Positions 26,851 to 33,985 of a stretch of 50,828 nucleotides of DNA are shown in pieces (position 1 is the first letter of the stretch; each line of letters begins with the position of its first letter). The DNA is from an uncultured Bacilli bacterium. Lineage in GTDB: Bacteria; Bacillota_I; Bacilli_A; RF39; UBA660. The notes below the pieces were generated by a model. The model was not told the DNA's origin and ran no database searches. It saw nothing but the letters and a program-made list of their open reading frames with translations. The stretch lies in assembly GCA_910586295.1 (NCBI GenBank), contig CAJUGE010000103.1, positions 1 to 50,828 on the forward strand, written 5' to 3'. The translations under genes and the position numbers were made by a program.

Positions 26851-28195
26851 TTTCATCAACTCCTACAACTGGCAACATTCTTTTTATTAATTTCCATATG
26901 CCCATAATCAAATATCTTAATGCATCTTGGCAATGATCATTTTGTTTTACTGGTTCTTCTTTTCCTTTATCTAACAAATCTTCATCATATTCATACATAT
27001 ACATTTCCGCTATTAGATGTTTTTGTTTAGGCGAAATAAAAAGACGTCTAAAACTAAACATCTTTTGAACTCTACTAATACCTAATTTAACATCATTTTT
27101 AGCATCTTTGATTATAACGTCAGGACATGCTCTTTTTATTTCTTCAGCTAGCCCTTTGGCTGATGGATCTATGAACACGTACCTTACTTTTAATTTTGTT
27201 TTTTCTTCTAGTCGTTCTTTAAACATCTTGAAATCTTTTGCGTATTCGCTAGGTGACTTTTGTTTTCCAGTATCACGACCACTATAGTAATACTCATCTA
27301 CTCCACGAACGCAAATATCTTTATAGTCAAATCCAAAACACTCATACGTTGTTGCGTTCATTTGTCCATAGTCCACACTGATGCATAAATCTTTCATGTT
27401 TTTATAATGTTCTTCGGTGCATTCTTGCACATGTATTTCTTCTTCAAACATATAATAAATGAGTTCATCAATACCGACACATAAACCTAACCATAGCCAT
27501 TTAAACATTTTAGGATCTAATTTTTCCAGTATTCTAGCCGATTCAATTAATTTCTTACCTAACCACCCTTCTGGAACATCTCTAAAATCAGTATGTATAT
27601 GAATAGTGTCTTCACGTAATTTCATTTTATCCAACCATTGCATTATTTCAGCTTTGGGGTTTCTAGGTGGATTAAAATAATACTCCATTACAAACTCTTC
27701 GTCATTCCCACGTATGAATGTTGCTTCTATGTTTTGAAGTTCATCTTCTCCATCACCTTTATCAAAGAACTCAGTTAACTCATCTAATTCAACTAATACG
27801 ATAGGTCTATCTTCATCTATCATACCTTTTGTATCATCTATAGAATCGTTACCTGTAAAATAAATAGTGTTTCCTGTAGGTAAATAAGTTATTTGCATAG
27901 GGCTTACAGTTATTTTAAATTGTTTTTTATTCAACTTCATTCTACGAATTGCTCTTTTACATTCAGCAAACACTGTCTTCTTTAACTTGTTATGGAACTT
28001 ACGCATTATAACAACTGAACCTGGCTTCTTATCGATTATCCTTCTAATTGCTCTTAATGCTTCACGACTTGATTTTGTTCCAGCACGTCCACTAGTATAA
28101 ATCTGATGTGTATGTTTAATGTCATTAAAATTAGCATGATATTTAGGAATAATTAAATCACTCATTTTAACAATGGCTTTATTTTGGTAAGTCAT
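26840..28195 (-). CDS. terL: Terminase large subunit
   Basis: This is the ATP-driven DNA packaging motor and nuclease. The ATPase part shows the Walker A variant SGRAGTKSSREALRAI near residue 35 and Walker B IVLVELDEL near residue 132. The nuclease part shows the first acidic residue in SVDYGQMNATT near residue 272 and YVFIDPSAKG near residue 352, then an Asp in NDHCQDALRYLI near the C-terminus. The length of 451 residues is usual for phages with this gene order. It overlaps the small subunit gene by 17 bases. Confidence 0.95.
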   Translation of the reverse strand: MTYQNKAIVKMSDLIIPKYHANFNDIKHTHQIYTSGRAGTKSSREALRAIRRIIDKKPGSVVIMRKFHNKLKKTVFAECKRAIRRMKLNKKQFKITVSPMQITYLPTGNTIYFTGNDSIDDTKGMIDEDRPIVLVELDELTEFFDKGDGEDELQNIEATFIRGNDEEFVMEYYFNPPRNPKAEIMQWLDKMKLREDTIHIHTDFRDVPEGWLGKKLIESARILEKLDPKMFKWLWLGLCVGIDELIYYMFEEEIHVQECTEEHYKNMKDLCISVDYGQMNATTYECFGFDYKDICVRGVDEYYYSGRDTGKQKSPSEYAKDFKMFKERLEEKTKLKVRYVFIDPSAKGLAEEIKRACPDVIIKDAKNDVKLGISRVQKMFSFRRLFISPKQKHLIAEMYMYEYDEDLLDKGKEEPVKQNDHCQDALRYLIMGIWKLIKRMLPVVGVDENDA

Positions 28196-28532
28196 CTACT
28201 ATCACCACACCATCATCTTTATCAGTTGTTTCAACTGGTTTTTCTCTCCACTTGTCGGGTTTACGGTTTTTAAGCCAAAATATTTGAGCAGTTATATTTC
28301 CATCAATTGCATTTTTATATAACGCATTTTCCACTTCATAATCCGCAACTTCTTTATTCTTTTTTAAGGTCTCTAAAATCTCTTGATACTTGTTCTTATA
28401 GATGTATAAAGTGGCAACACTAATGTCCATGTTTTTCGCTATTTGTTCATCGGTTAATCCATCACGTGCCCAACCAGCTAGCAAAGTTAAGCCTTCAGGA
28501 GTTAACCATTTCTCAACCTTGCTCTTAGCCAT
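28179..28532 (-). CDS. terS: Terminase small subunit
   Basis: The protein recognises phage DNA at the start of packaging. An N-terminal helix-turn-helix is visible in LLAGWARDGLTDEQIAKNMDIS with the recognition helix ATLYIYKNKY (about residues 15-48). A helical oligomerisation region follows with ENALYKNAIDGNITAQIFWLKNR. The length of 117 residues is typical. It lies directly before the large subunit gene. Confidence 0.92.
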   Translation of the reverse strand: MAKSKVEKWLTPEGLTLLAGWARDGLTDEQIAKNMDISVATLYIYKNKYQEILETLKKNKEVADYEVENALYKNAIDGNITAQIFWLKNRKPDKWREKPVETTDKDDGVVIVDDLPK

Positions 28533-28537
28533 TTAAA

Positions 28538-28714
28538 CTACTCTCCTTTTGGTTCTTCTTTTTTAGGTTCTATGTGTTTCTTAAGTATTCCCTGTTTAGA
28601 TAACTCTTCGTATCTTTCTTTTGTTACTTTATAAACATCGCCAGGTTGTAACAATCCTAAATGCTTATTTTCCTTATCTTTAAAATTTTCAATTAATACT
28701 TCTACTTCTATCAT
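28538..28714 (-). CDS. Small phage protein, SH3-like, 58 aa
   Basis: The protein starts MIEVEVLIENFKDKEN and has the pattern FKDKENKHLGLLQPGDVYKVTKER, common in small phage head-region proteins that look like short SH3-type barrels. The ribosome binding site AAAGGAG stands 6 bases before ATG 28714. It ends 5 bases before the TerS start. The C-terminal tail is basic and Glu-rich. The function is unknown. Confidence 0.7.
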   Translation of the reverse strand: MIEVEVLIENFKDKENKHLGLLQPGDVYKVTKERYEELSKQGILKKHIEPKKEEPKGE

Positions 28715-28736
28715 ATTAATCTCCTTTCTTTTTGTA

Positions 28737-28810
28737 TGGTTATGGGTGAAAGAGTTGAACTTTCATTTGTCGCTACTGAGACGACTGTGTTACCGTTACA
28801 CTAACCCATT
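28737..28810 (-). tRNA. Phage tRNA-like gene, apparent anticodon CAG
   Basis: A full cloverleaf folds on the minus strand with encoded CCA (28739-28737). The acceptor stem has one mismatch (A1-A72), the D stem is GTGT/ACAC with a GG-containing loop, the anticodon stem is GTCGT/GCGAC with loop CTCAGTA, the variable loop has only 4 bases, and the T arm is GAAAG-TTCAACT-CTTTC. The loop reads anticodon CAG (Leu codon CTG), but bacterial tRNA-Leu has a long variable arm, and U at position 37 is very unusual. It may be a decoy, a non-standard decoder, or decayed. It lies in the late transcript. Confidence 0.65.
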
Positions 28811-28904
28811 ATCTTTTGTTATTTTTATAATAATTTAACATGCATACTATTATAGTTGCTACAATCAAGCCTACAGTTAATATTGCCTTTAATAATGTTT
28901 GCAT
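28809..28904 (-). CDS. Tiny membrane protein, 31 aa
   Basis: MQTLLKAILTVGLIVATIIV is followed by a short basic end NYYKNNKR, giving a single transmembrane helix. CTAGGAG lies 9 bases before ATG 28904; the ATG at 28913 is too close to it. Its TAA overlaps the first base pair region of the tRNA. It may be an early-late membrane peptide or a leader peptide. Confidence 0.5.
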   Translation of the reverse strand: MQTLLKAILTVGLIVATIIVCMLNYYKNNKR

Positions 28905-28913
28905 ATAAATCAT

Positions 28914-29302
28914 CTCCTAGTTAATACAATAATAAAAGAACATAGAAATATGTTCTCAAAATGATAATTGCTAGTATCTAATAGATACTGTACCAATAAT
29001 TATTATTCTCTCCTAGATAAGTGAAATACTAGGTTTATTCTCGTTACGAGTTAATTCTTCCATAAACGCATGTGGAGTGTCACGATAACTTAATATCCTT
29101 GAATATTTTCTCTTTTGAGCAAGTCACCTATTTGATAATAACTATCAGTACACTACCTAATAGATACTGTAGAAAATACCCAGTGCCATGGCTGTTGCAT
29201 TCTCTACGCTATCTATTAAATAGCGTTCCCTTATAGGGGAAAAAGAATAAAAAGGGGTTGGCTAAATGTAGCCTACTGAAATAATCTTATAATTACTTCA
29301 TT
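28914..29302 (-). ncRNA. Highly structured leader of the late operon
   Basis: About 390 bases have no convincing coding frame but dense pairing: GGCT/AGCC (29260-29273), TTCCC/GGGAA (29226-29241), ACGCTAT/ATAGCGT (29206-29226), CTCG/CGAG (29040-29050), CCTAG/CTAGG (29012-29033), AGTATCT/AGATACT (28973-28989), and AGAACATA/TATGTTCT (28937-28956) followed by TTTTATT on the minus strand. The 15-mer CTAATAGATACTGTA occurs twice (28978, 29157). The likely transcript start is near 29302. The setting (prophage, late operon, next to a tRNA) is like that of the large phage RNAs GOLLD and ROOL, though this RNA is shorter. Confidence 0.55.
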
Positions 29303-29308
29303 ATAGAT

Positions 29309-29373
29309 ATTATAGCACATCTAATCGTGCCATTTAGTGCCATCTTTAATTTTTAGAGTGCCATTTAGTGCCA
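29309..29373 (-). promoter_or_regulatory. Late promoter with four phased GTGCCA activator boxes
   Basis: On the minus strand TGCTATAAT gives an extended -10 (TATAAT at 29314-29309). There is no -35 match. Instead four boxes of GTGCCA on the plus strand (TGGCAC on the transcribed sense) start at 29327, 29337, 29358 and 29368, spaced 10, 21 and 10 bases, about whole helical turns. The boxes cover roughly -25 to -71. This suggests a promoter driven by the adjacent ArpU/RinA-like activator. Confidence 0.75.
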
Positions 29374-29388
29374 AATTGACTTGACATA

Positions 29389-29841
29389 CTATTTAGTCCA
29401 CGAATTATCGCTTGGTGTTTTTCCTTTATATTCGCTGTAATATCTCTTTACTTGTCTAACGCTATATCCCATTTCTTTTGCTATATCTTCATATGACATT
29501 CTTTTATTGTCTTTTTTTAAATAGTATTCTTTTAAAAATGCTACACAAATAATAGGCTCAGTTAATTTTGATATTTTTATTTTGTTTCTTATATACTTTT
29601 CATAATTTTTTTGAGAAATATATAAACTATCTAATTTACTAGTTCGTCTATCATTTGAAACTAGACTATTAATAAATTTATCATTATTTGATATTGAGCA
29701 TTGAACTAAAATTTCTTTTAGTTTACTGGAGCTTATATTATTAGACTTTGCTATTTCAGTTTCTAAAAATTCTATTTCGATATTTATTTTGTTAAGTTCA
29801 TTCCACGCTTCAACCAATGACATTGTTTCCAATTGTATCAC
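29389..29841 (-). CDS. ArpU/RinA-like late transcriptional activator
   Basis: This 150-residue protein has an N-terminal helical part (about 1-95) and a C-terminal sigma-region-4-like helix-turn-helix, RMSYEDIAKEMGYSVRQVKRYYSEYKG, near residues 113-140 (landmarks SYEDIAKEMGYS and VRQVKRYY). Such proteins switch on late genes in phages of Bacillota. The gene is the last before the late promoter and its stop lies 16 bases from the nearest GTGCCA box, which places regulator and target side by side. It overlaps no other gene and is 8 bases after the antirepressor gene. Confidence 0.85.
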   Translation of the reverse strand: MIQLETMSLVEAWNELNKINIEIEFLETEIAKSNNISSSKLKEILVQCSISNNDKFINSLVSNDRRTSKLDSLYISQKNYEKYIRNKIKISKLTEPIICVAFLKEYYLKKDNKRMSYEDIAKEMGYSVRQVKRYYSEYKGKTPSDNSWTK

Positions 29842-29849
29842 ACTCCTAT

Positions 29850-30653
29850 TTAAATTCTTTCTATAGTTGGAACTAATCCATTTTCTTTTAATAAATCATA
29901 AATAAATAGTCTACCTTTCTGCGTCCATTTCGTATTCATGCGTACAAAACCACTGCCATCCTTATGTTTTAAATCTATTGTCTCGCTATGTGTATAACCT
30001 TTATCCTGATATTTAACATATAATAACCACTGACCACTCATATTATATTGAACACCTAGTTCATGCAATTTTTCATTCATTGCTTGACCAGTCATTCCAT
30101 AATCTTTAGCAATAGCTGTAATTGTTACTAGCCCCTTATTTTGTAATATTCTATCAGTATAATCTGCTTTAGGCTTTAATTCTCCTATTATTTGCTTTTG
30201 TTGTGAATTTTCTAGTTGTAGGTTCTCTACTTTTTTATTTAATATGTTCATGGTTGCTAATATAAGTTGTTCTTCATTCATTATTTCTTCGCCATATATA
30301 TAACCACCTGTAGTCCTAACTTTTTCTAATACATCATATACCCAATCATAAAAGTCATTTGCCTTAGCTTGATTACTATATCTACATATTTCATATATTC
30401 CTCTTGCATTGTATACGTAAGTATTTTGTGTTCCTCCAGAGGGTAACGCGATTTTCGTAACCCTTGAAAATTTATCTAATCGTTCCTTGTGTTGTCTATG
30501 TATATCACTTATAGCCCTAGAAGGATTATCATACCCTAATGCTTGTCCTATTTGTGTTCTTGTTACGAATACCTCTCCTTTTTCATTTTTATAAAAATCA
30601 CAAACCATTTCCCCAAAATTTTCACTTTTTACTATCTCTAACTTATTTTCCAT
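29850..30653 (-). CDS. Phage antirepressor with BRO-N and KilAC domains
   Basis: The N-terminal BRO-like domain (about 8-115) has VFVTRTQIGQALGYDNPSRAISDIHRQH and NTYVYNARGIYEICRYS. A coiled-coil linker (about 125-160) follows. The KilAC/ANT domain (about 165-267) has NKGLVTITAIAKDYGMTGQAMN and WTQKGRLFIYDLL. Such proteins counter the lysogenic repressor or act as DNA-binding switch factors. It lies in the leftward operon just before the late activator, so it likely acts at induction. Length is typical. Confidence 0.9.
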   Translation of the reverse strand: MENKLEIVKSENFGEMVCDFYKNEKGEVFVTRTQIGQALGYDNPSRAISDIHRQHKERLDKFSRVTKIALPSGGTQNTYVYNARGIYEICRYSNQAKANDFYDWVYDVLEKVRTTGGYIYGEEIMNEEQLILATMNILNKKVENLQLENSQQKQIIGELKPKADYTDRILQNKGLVTITAIAKDYGMTGQAMNEKLHELGVQYNMSGQWLLYVKYQDKGYTHSETIDLKHKDGSGFVRMNTKWTQKGRLFIYDLLKENGLVPTIERI

Positions 30654-30694
30654 TTTATTTATCTTCCTTTCTAGTATATTTCAACCTAAACCCT

Positions 30695-30796
30695 CTATCT
30701 TTGTAATGTAATTAAGTATGATAAGAATGCTACTAATCCATAAAATGCAACTATACACCATTTACTGTCTAAAAACTTTTCTAACCATTTATTCAT
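30695..30796 (-). CDS. Small membrane protein, 33 aa
   Basis: MNKWLEKFLDSKW precedes one hydrophobic helix (CIVAFYGLVAFLSYLITL). The ATG overlaps the last codons of the gene upstream (ATGAATAA), indicating translational coupling. Function unknown. It resembles other one-helix peptides scattered in this prophage. Confidence 0.5.
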   Translation of the reverse strand: MNKWLEKFLDSKWCIVAFYGLVAFLSYLITLQR

Positions 30797-31034
30797 ATAT
30801 AGGAAACTCCTTAACTTTGCTAATTCTAAAATTAGTTTTTTGATGTTCTCTTTTCTCAATGGCTTTTCTTGCTACTTTCATTAGCTTTCCTATTCTTCTC
30901 ATATCTTTTTTAGGATTAACTACCATTAAGTATCCTAATGGCTCTATACAGTCTAAGAACGGTTTACCATTCCAACATCTTGCAAATACTAAATGTATTG
31001 TTATTTCATTTTCTTTTAAATTGTAATTTTTCAT
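30789..31034 (-). CDS. Unknown phage protein, 81 aa
   Basis: The protein is basic and not recognised. It has a beta-rich N-terminal half (ENEITIHLVFARCWNGKPFLDCIEPLGYLMVVNP) and a Lys/Arg-rich helix (KKDMRRIGKLMKVARKAIEKREH), which would suit nucleic-acid binding. AAAGGGAG stands 12 bases upstream. Its 5' region contains a large imperfect inverted repeat and the second copy of the RHH operator sequence, so it may be controlled together with the RHH gene. Confidence 0.65.
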   Translation of the reverse strand: MKNYNLKENEITIHLVFARCWNGKPFLDCIEPLGYLMVVNPKKDMRRIGKLMKVARKAIEKREHQKTNFRISKVKEFPIYE

Positions 31035-31060
31035 AATAAAAATTCTCCCTTTCGATTAAT

Positions 31061-31133
31061 AACTAACCAAAAAGGAGTTCACTTTTCCTGTAAAATTTGA
31101 TAAAATGAAAAAGGATTAACTTTTTAGTTAGTT
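31061..31133 (-). repeat. Imperfect long inverted repeat in the leader of the 81-aa gene
   Basis: AACTAACC (31061-31068) and neighbouring AAAAAGG pair with GTTAGTT (31127-31133) and AACTTTTT, forming an interrupted stem of about 16 bp around a 30-base loop. It lies between the operator repeat at 31152 and the ribosome binding site. It could be a regulatory RNA fold or a binding site. Confidence 0.4.
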
Positions 31134-31151
31134 CAACATTGAAACAATGCT

Positions 31152-31163
31152 ACTCGGTGACCA
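31152..31163. promoter_or_regulatory. Operator-like repeat, distal copy
   Basis: ACTCGGTGACCA is an exact 12-base copy of 31381-31392. The centre GGTGACC is a near palindrome (GGTnACC). It lies downstream of the RHH gene and upstream of the 81-aa gene. Confidence 0.55.
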
Positions 31164-31188
31164 AACTTTGTTAGCGTTGTTTCTCTTT

Positions 31189-31362
31189 TTATTTGTTTTT
31201 GTTTATTTCATTATTTATTGCACGGCGAATAATGAACGCTACTTTTGTATTTTCTTTCTTTGCTAGTTCATCTAGTTGTTTTTTTTCCTCTTTCGTTAGT
31301 CTTATAGTTGTTTTTATATCATGTGTAACTTCTGAAAAAGGACGTCCGAGTTTTTTATCCAT
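31189..31362 (-). CDS. Ribbon-helix-helix transcriptional regulator, 57 aa
   Basis: The pattern is that of an Arc/CopG-type dimeric DNA-binding protein: a basic arm (MDKKLGRPFSEVTHD), the ribbon KTTIRLT, then helices EEKKQLDELAKKENTKVAFIIRRAINNEI. A very strong ribosome binding site (AAGGAGG) stands 6 bases before ATG 31362. It has its own consensus promoter, and an operator-like repeat sits at the start point, so it is probably autoregulated. It is a likely control point between early and middle transcription. Confidence 0.85.
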   Translation of the reverse strand: MDKKLGRPFSEVTHDIKTTIRLTKEEKKQLDELAKKENTKVAFIIRRAINNEINKNK

Positions 31363-31380
31363 CTTCCCTCCTTACTCTTA

Positions 31381-31427
31381 ACTCGGTGACCACTTAAATT
31401 ATATTATTAGCCACCCAATAATGTCAA
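31381..31427 (-). promoter_or_regulatory. Promoter and operator of the RHH gene
   Basis: On the minus strand -35 TTGACA (31427-31422) and -10 TATAAT (31403-31398) match consensus exactly with an 18-base spacer. ACTCGGTGACCA (31381-31392) covers the expected start site, a position suited to repression. The same 12-mer recurs at 31152. Confidence 0.8.
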
Positions 31428-31596
31428 GAGATTTTTTTATTCCATTTTACGCTTTACATTTTGGTCATTAATTTTTATTATAAAATTTTCAAAGAACAAT
31501 TATTTTAAAGTCTTCATTGACTATGGAGTTTTTAAATATTCACACTCCTAACATTTCTTTTATCTCTTCTATTATATCCACAATTAAGTCACTCTC

Positions 31597-32022
31597 CTAT
31601 TCTTCGCCTGTTTGTGTTTTTATTTCTATTGGTATAATTGCTTCTGGTCTAAATATAAATTCATAATCGTATCTAGAAACATCACTATATTCTAATTGTT
31701 CTATTACGTAAGTTGTCTCATTTGCTACATATAGTAAATGTTTTTGGTATTTATCTTCTCCTATTCTACAAATAATTTCTAATTCACTATTTAATGTATC
31801 TCCTCCACCTTTTATACTGCAGTTTCCAGTCATTTGGAATAAATAGTCATTTGTTCTTAAATTAATGAATGTTATCCTTCTTTTAACTTTAAATTCATCC
31901 GCTTCACGACTTATATTACTACTAACAGTATCTGCACTTGTACAGCCTGTAGTACAAATAAGTATAATTAACACTACTATTATTCCTAATAATGTCATTA
32001 CTCTTTTATTTTTAGCATTCAT
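31597..32022 (-). CDS. Phage beta-sandwich lipoprotein
   Basis: The N-terminal signal (KRVMTLLGIIVVLIILI) is followed by a lipobox ending at the Cys in CTTGC near residue 27, so it is anchored on the outer face of the membrane. The mature part is beta-rich (RRITFINLRTNDYLFQMTGNCSIKGGG) and matches the type named beta-sandwich lipoprotein in clostridial phages. Surface lipoproteins carried by phages often block superinfection at DNA injection; that role is inference here. It ends the early operon. About 200 bases with no gene follow, including the RHH promoter. Confidence 0.8.
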   Translation of the reverse strand: MNAKNKRVMTLLGIIVVLIILICTTGCTSADTVSSNISREADEFKVKRRITFINLRTNDYLFQMTGNCSIKGGGDTLNSELEIICRIGEDKYQKHLLYVANETTYVIEQLEYSDVSRYDYEFIFRPEAIIPIEIKTQTGEE

Positions 32023-32263
32023 TCTCTTCCCCTTTTAAAATTGATAACACAACTAAACTAGGTTCATAAGTACAATTTCTTAAGCATAAATTTTCTAAAG
32101 ATCTATCATGTTCTTTGTAATATTCTTTTGTTATATACTCAATAGCCTTATCAATTTGTTCTTGTAAAGCATTGTATTTATCTAACAATTCTTGTACTGT
32201 ACAAAATCCATAATTACCAATCATTTTATAAATGTAATGTAATTCATCTAGTTTATCGTTCAT
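32012..32263 (-). CDS. Unknown phage protein, 83 aa
   Basis: This is a helical protein with a YIYKMIGNYGFCTVQELLDKYNALQEQIDKAI pattern and a cysteine pair near the C-terminus (ENLCLRNC). It is not recognised. It overlaps both neighbours in the early operon (4 bases upstream, 11 downstream). Confidence 0.65.
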   Translation of the reverse strand: MNDKLDELHYIYKMIGNYGFCTVQELLDKYNALQEQIDKAIEYITKEYYKEHDRSLENLCLRNCTYEPSLVVLSILKGEENEC

Positions 32264-32661
32264 TCTTTATCACTCTTTTCTAATAGATAATTTAATCCGT
32301 CTATGACTTCATTTATCTTTGGAATATAAATATTTCTATCTTTTCTACTTGTTTGAATTAAATGTTTGCCATCGTCATCAATATCTATTATATTTGTATA
32401 ACCACAACTTTCTTCGGTTGCTACCTTTTCTATTTTTTTATCATCCATTGTCAAAATTTCTATTTCAGTATTTAAAACATCTAATACATTTATTTCGTTA
32501 TTAAATAACATAGTAAACAAATATATAATCGAATTGTTGTTTGTAATAAATATATAATCATTATATTTTTCACTATACTCATATACTCTATTTTTATAAA
32601 GAACATTTTTAGGTAATATTCTACCATCTAGCATTCCTATAAATAAATTAATCACTTTCAT
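32260..32661 (-). CDS. Unknown phage protein, 133 aa
   Basis: The protein is mixed alpha/beta, starting MKVINLFIGMLDGRILP and ending in a helix (INEVIDGLNYLLEKS). An SH3-like or DUF-type beta region is suggested by KNRVYEYSEKYNDYIFITNN. It is not recognised. It lies in the middle of a run of small early genes with short overlaps. Confidence 0.62.
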   Translation of the reverse strand: MKVINLFIGMLDGRILPKNVLYKNRVYEYSEKYNDYIFITNNNSIIYLFTMLFNNEINVLDVLNTEIEILTMDDKKIEKVATEESCGYTNIIDIDDDGKHLIQTSRKDRNIYIPKINEVIDGLNYLLEKSDKE

Positions 32662-32673
32662 ATCTTACACCTC

Positions 32674-32817
32674 TCATTCCTCATCATTTAAGTTTTCTAG
32701 TCTATTTACTATTTTGGATAGTTCATATTTTATTTCTTTTAATTCGTTTTTATAATCATAACCTTTACAGTCTTTTACTACTATTACAAATATCAATATA
32801 ATAATTAATAATTCCAT
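32674..32817 (-). CDS. Small membrane protein, 47 aa
   Basis: The N-terminal helix MELLIIILIFVIVV is hydrophobic and is followed by a charged coiled-coil-like tail (NELKEIKYELSKIVNRLENL). AGGAAG stands 8 bases before ATG 32817. The topology suggests a membrane-anchored peptide. Function unknown. Confidence 0.55.
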   Translation of the reverse strand: MELLIIILIFVIVVKDCKGYDYKNELKEIKYELSKIVNRLENLNDEE

Positions 32818-32830
32818 CTTATTTCACTTC

Positions 32831-33064
32831 CTAATTTATCACAAAACAATATCTTTTATATCTTAAATCATTTAATATAGTTCGTTTATAACATAAATCT
32901 TCTATTGTTATAAGTATTTCGTTTGGGCACATATATTTATGTGCTCTTTTATATTTTAATAATTCTGCTTGATTATCAAATATTAATAAAACATTATCAC
33001 TCTTTAATTCACTAACTATTCTTAATTGTAATTTATTCATTGCTATTTTTAATTCATCTTTCAT
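32831..33064 (-). CDS. Unknown phage protein, 77 aa
   Basis: The protein is not recognised. A helix (ELKIAMNKLQLRIVSELK) is followed by beta strands (NVLLIFDNQAELLKYKRAH, EILITIEDLC). The ending LRYKRYCFVIN is aromatic and basic. It starts one base after the YopX-like gene stop. Confidence 0.6.
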   Translation of the reverse strand: MKDELKIAMNKLQLRIVSELKSDNVLLIFDNQAELLKYKRAHKYMCPNEILITIEDLCYKRTILNDLRYKRYCFVIN

Positions 33065-33484
33065 TTATCTCACTTCCTCATCAAATATATTTCCTATTAC
33101 TTCACACGATCTTATTGCACATCTCACATCAAATGAATAATGATTTCCGTTTAGTTGGAATACTTCATAACAAGCCGTTTCACTATTCCATTTAACAGTT
33201 ACTTTATCACTAAGGTTACCTATCGTATCAAATAATTGTAAAATATCATTTTCAAATACCTTAACACCATTTTTATCTTCAAGCCCTGTGTATTCGCACA
33301 AAATCAAAGCATTAATATTATTTTCTTCTGCGTTATGATTCTTTACATAACTTTTACATAAACTATCATGCACAAAAACTGTTATATTTTTTATTTCTTC
33401 AAAACAATTAAACTTTATGCTTTCGACTTTATAAAATTTTTTATCAAATTTATCCCATGCTTTAAATAATATCTCTCTATTCAT
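33065..33484 (-). CDS. YopX-family protein
   Basis: The protein matches the YopX family common in phages of Bacillota: MNREILFKAWDKFDKKFYKV start, LCEYTGLEDKNGVKVFENDIL centre (landmarks YTGLEDKNG and FENDI), and the C-terminal IRSCEVIGNIFDE. The function of the family is unknown. ATG 33484 is preferred because GGAGG stands 5 bases before it; ATG 33487 is only 2 bases from it. It overlaps the end of the gene upstream. Confidence 0.88.
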   Translation of the reverse strand: MNREILFKAWDKFDKKFYKVESIKFNCFEEIKNITVFVHDSLCKSYVKNHNAEENNINALILCEYTGLEDKNGVKVFENDILQLFDTIGNLSDKVTVKWNSETACYEVFQLNGNHYSFDVRCAIRSCEVIGNIFDEEVR

Positions 33485-33788
33485 CATTACCTCCTAAAAC
33501 TTTATCTATTATTTGTAAAATATCATTTTTCAATTCTTTTGGCATAGATTTAATCAACAAAAATTCTTTTGATAATTCGTCATTTATAACTATGTGATTT
33601 CTTATTTCTTTTAGTGCTTGTTGTTGCTTTTTAATAATTAATTGTAATAAAGCAAGTTCTGTTTCCCTACATTGAGCCTCTATTACTTTATCAGTAATAT
33701 AACCAAAATTATTATCTAATATTTTTATTTCTTCATCTGTTATTAAGGGTAAAGTAGCCTTTATTTTTATGGTTTCCTCTTTATTCAT
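33477..33788 (-). CDS. Unknown phage protein, 103 aa
   Basis: This is a helical protein with NFGYITDKVIEAQCRETELALLQLIIKKQQQALKEI in the centre (a likely coiled coil) and KELKNDILQIIDKVLGG at the end. It is not recognised. ATG 33788 has AAAGAG 8 bases upstream, and a GTG at 33797 is the alternative. It overlaps the genes on both sides by a few bases. Confidence 0.62.
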   Translation of the reverse strand: MNKEETIKIKATLPLITDEEIKILDNNFGYITDKVIEAQCRETELALLQLIIKKQQQALKEIRNHIVINDELSKEFLLIKSMPKELKNDILQIIDKVLGGNDE

Positions 33789-33975
33789 ACTTGCCACTCT
33801 TTACTTTTTCTAATATGTCTTGATAAATAATGAGTGAATGTTGCTCAAATAAGTCTAATCCTTCTATTGCTTCACCTTGATTAATTAATGCTTCTATATT
33901 ATCTGTTAAATATTTTATTAAATTTTGTTCTCTTTTAACCCAAAATTCCATCGTTTCTAACATTTCTTTCCCCAT
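33781..33975 (-). CDS. Unknown small phage protein, 64 aa
   Basis: This is an acidic helical protein (MGKEMLETMEFWVKREQNLIKYLTDNIEAL). It is not recognised. ATG 33975 is preceded by AATAAGGAGG, while the longer frame from 34023 lies within the methyltransferase gene and has no such site. Confidence 0.6.
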   Translation of the reverse strand: MGKEMLETMEFWVKREQNLIKYLTDNIEALINQGEAIEGLDLFEQHSLIIYQDILEKVKSGKYE

Positions 33976-33985
33976 AATTTCCTCC

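Noticed and set aside
28919..29131. Possible coding frames in the late leader (for example a 33-codon stretch ending NENKPSISLI)
   Set aside because: The frames have no placed start and ribosome binding site, stop in other frames nearby, and coincide with strong hairpins. I kept the RNA interpretation, though a decayed small gene remains possible.
31557..31595. 13-codon ORF MDIIEEIKEMLGV between the lipoprotein and RHH genes
   Set aside because: Too short to support, and the region may instead be the 3' end of the early transcript.
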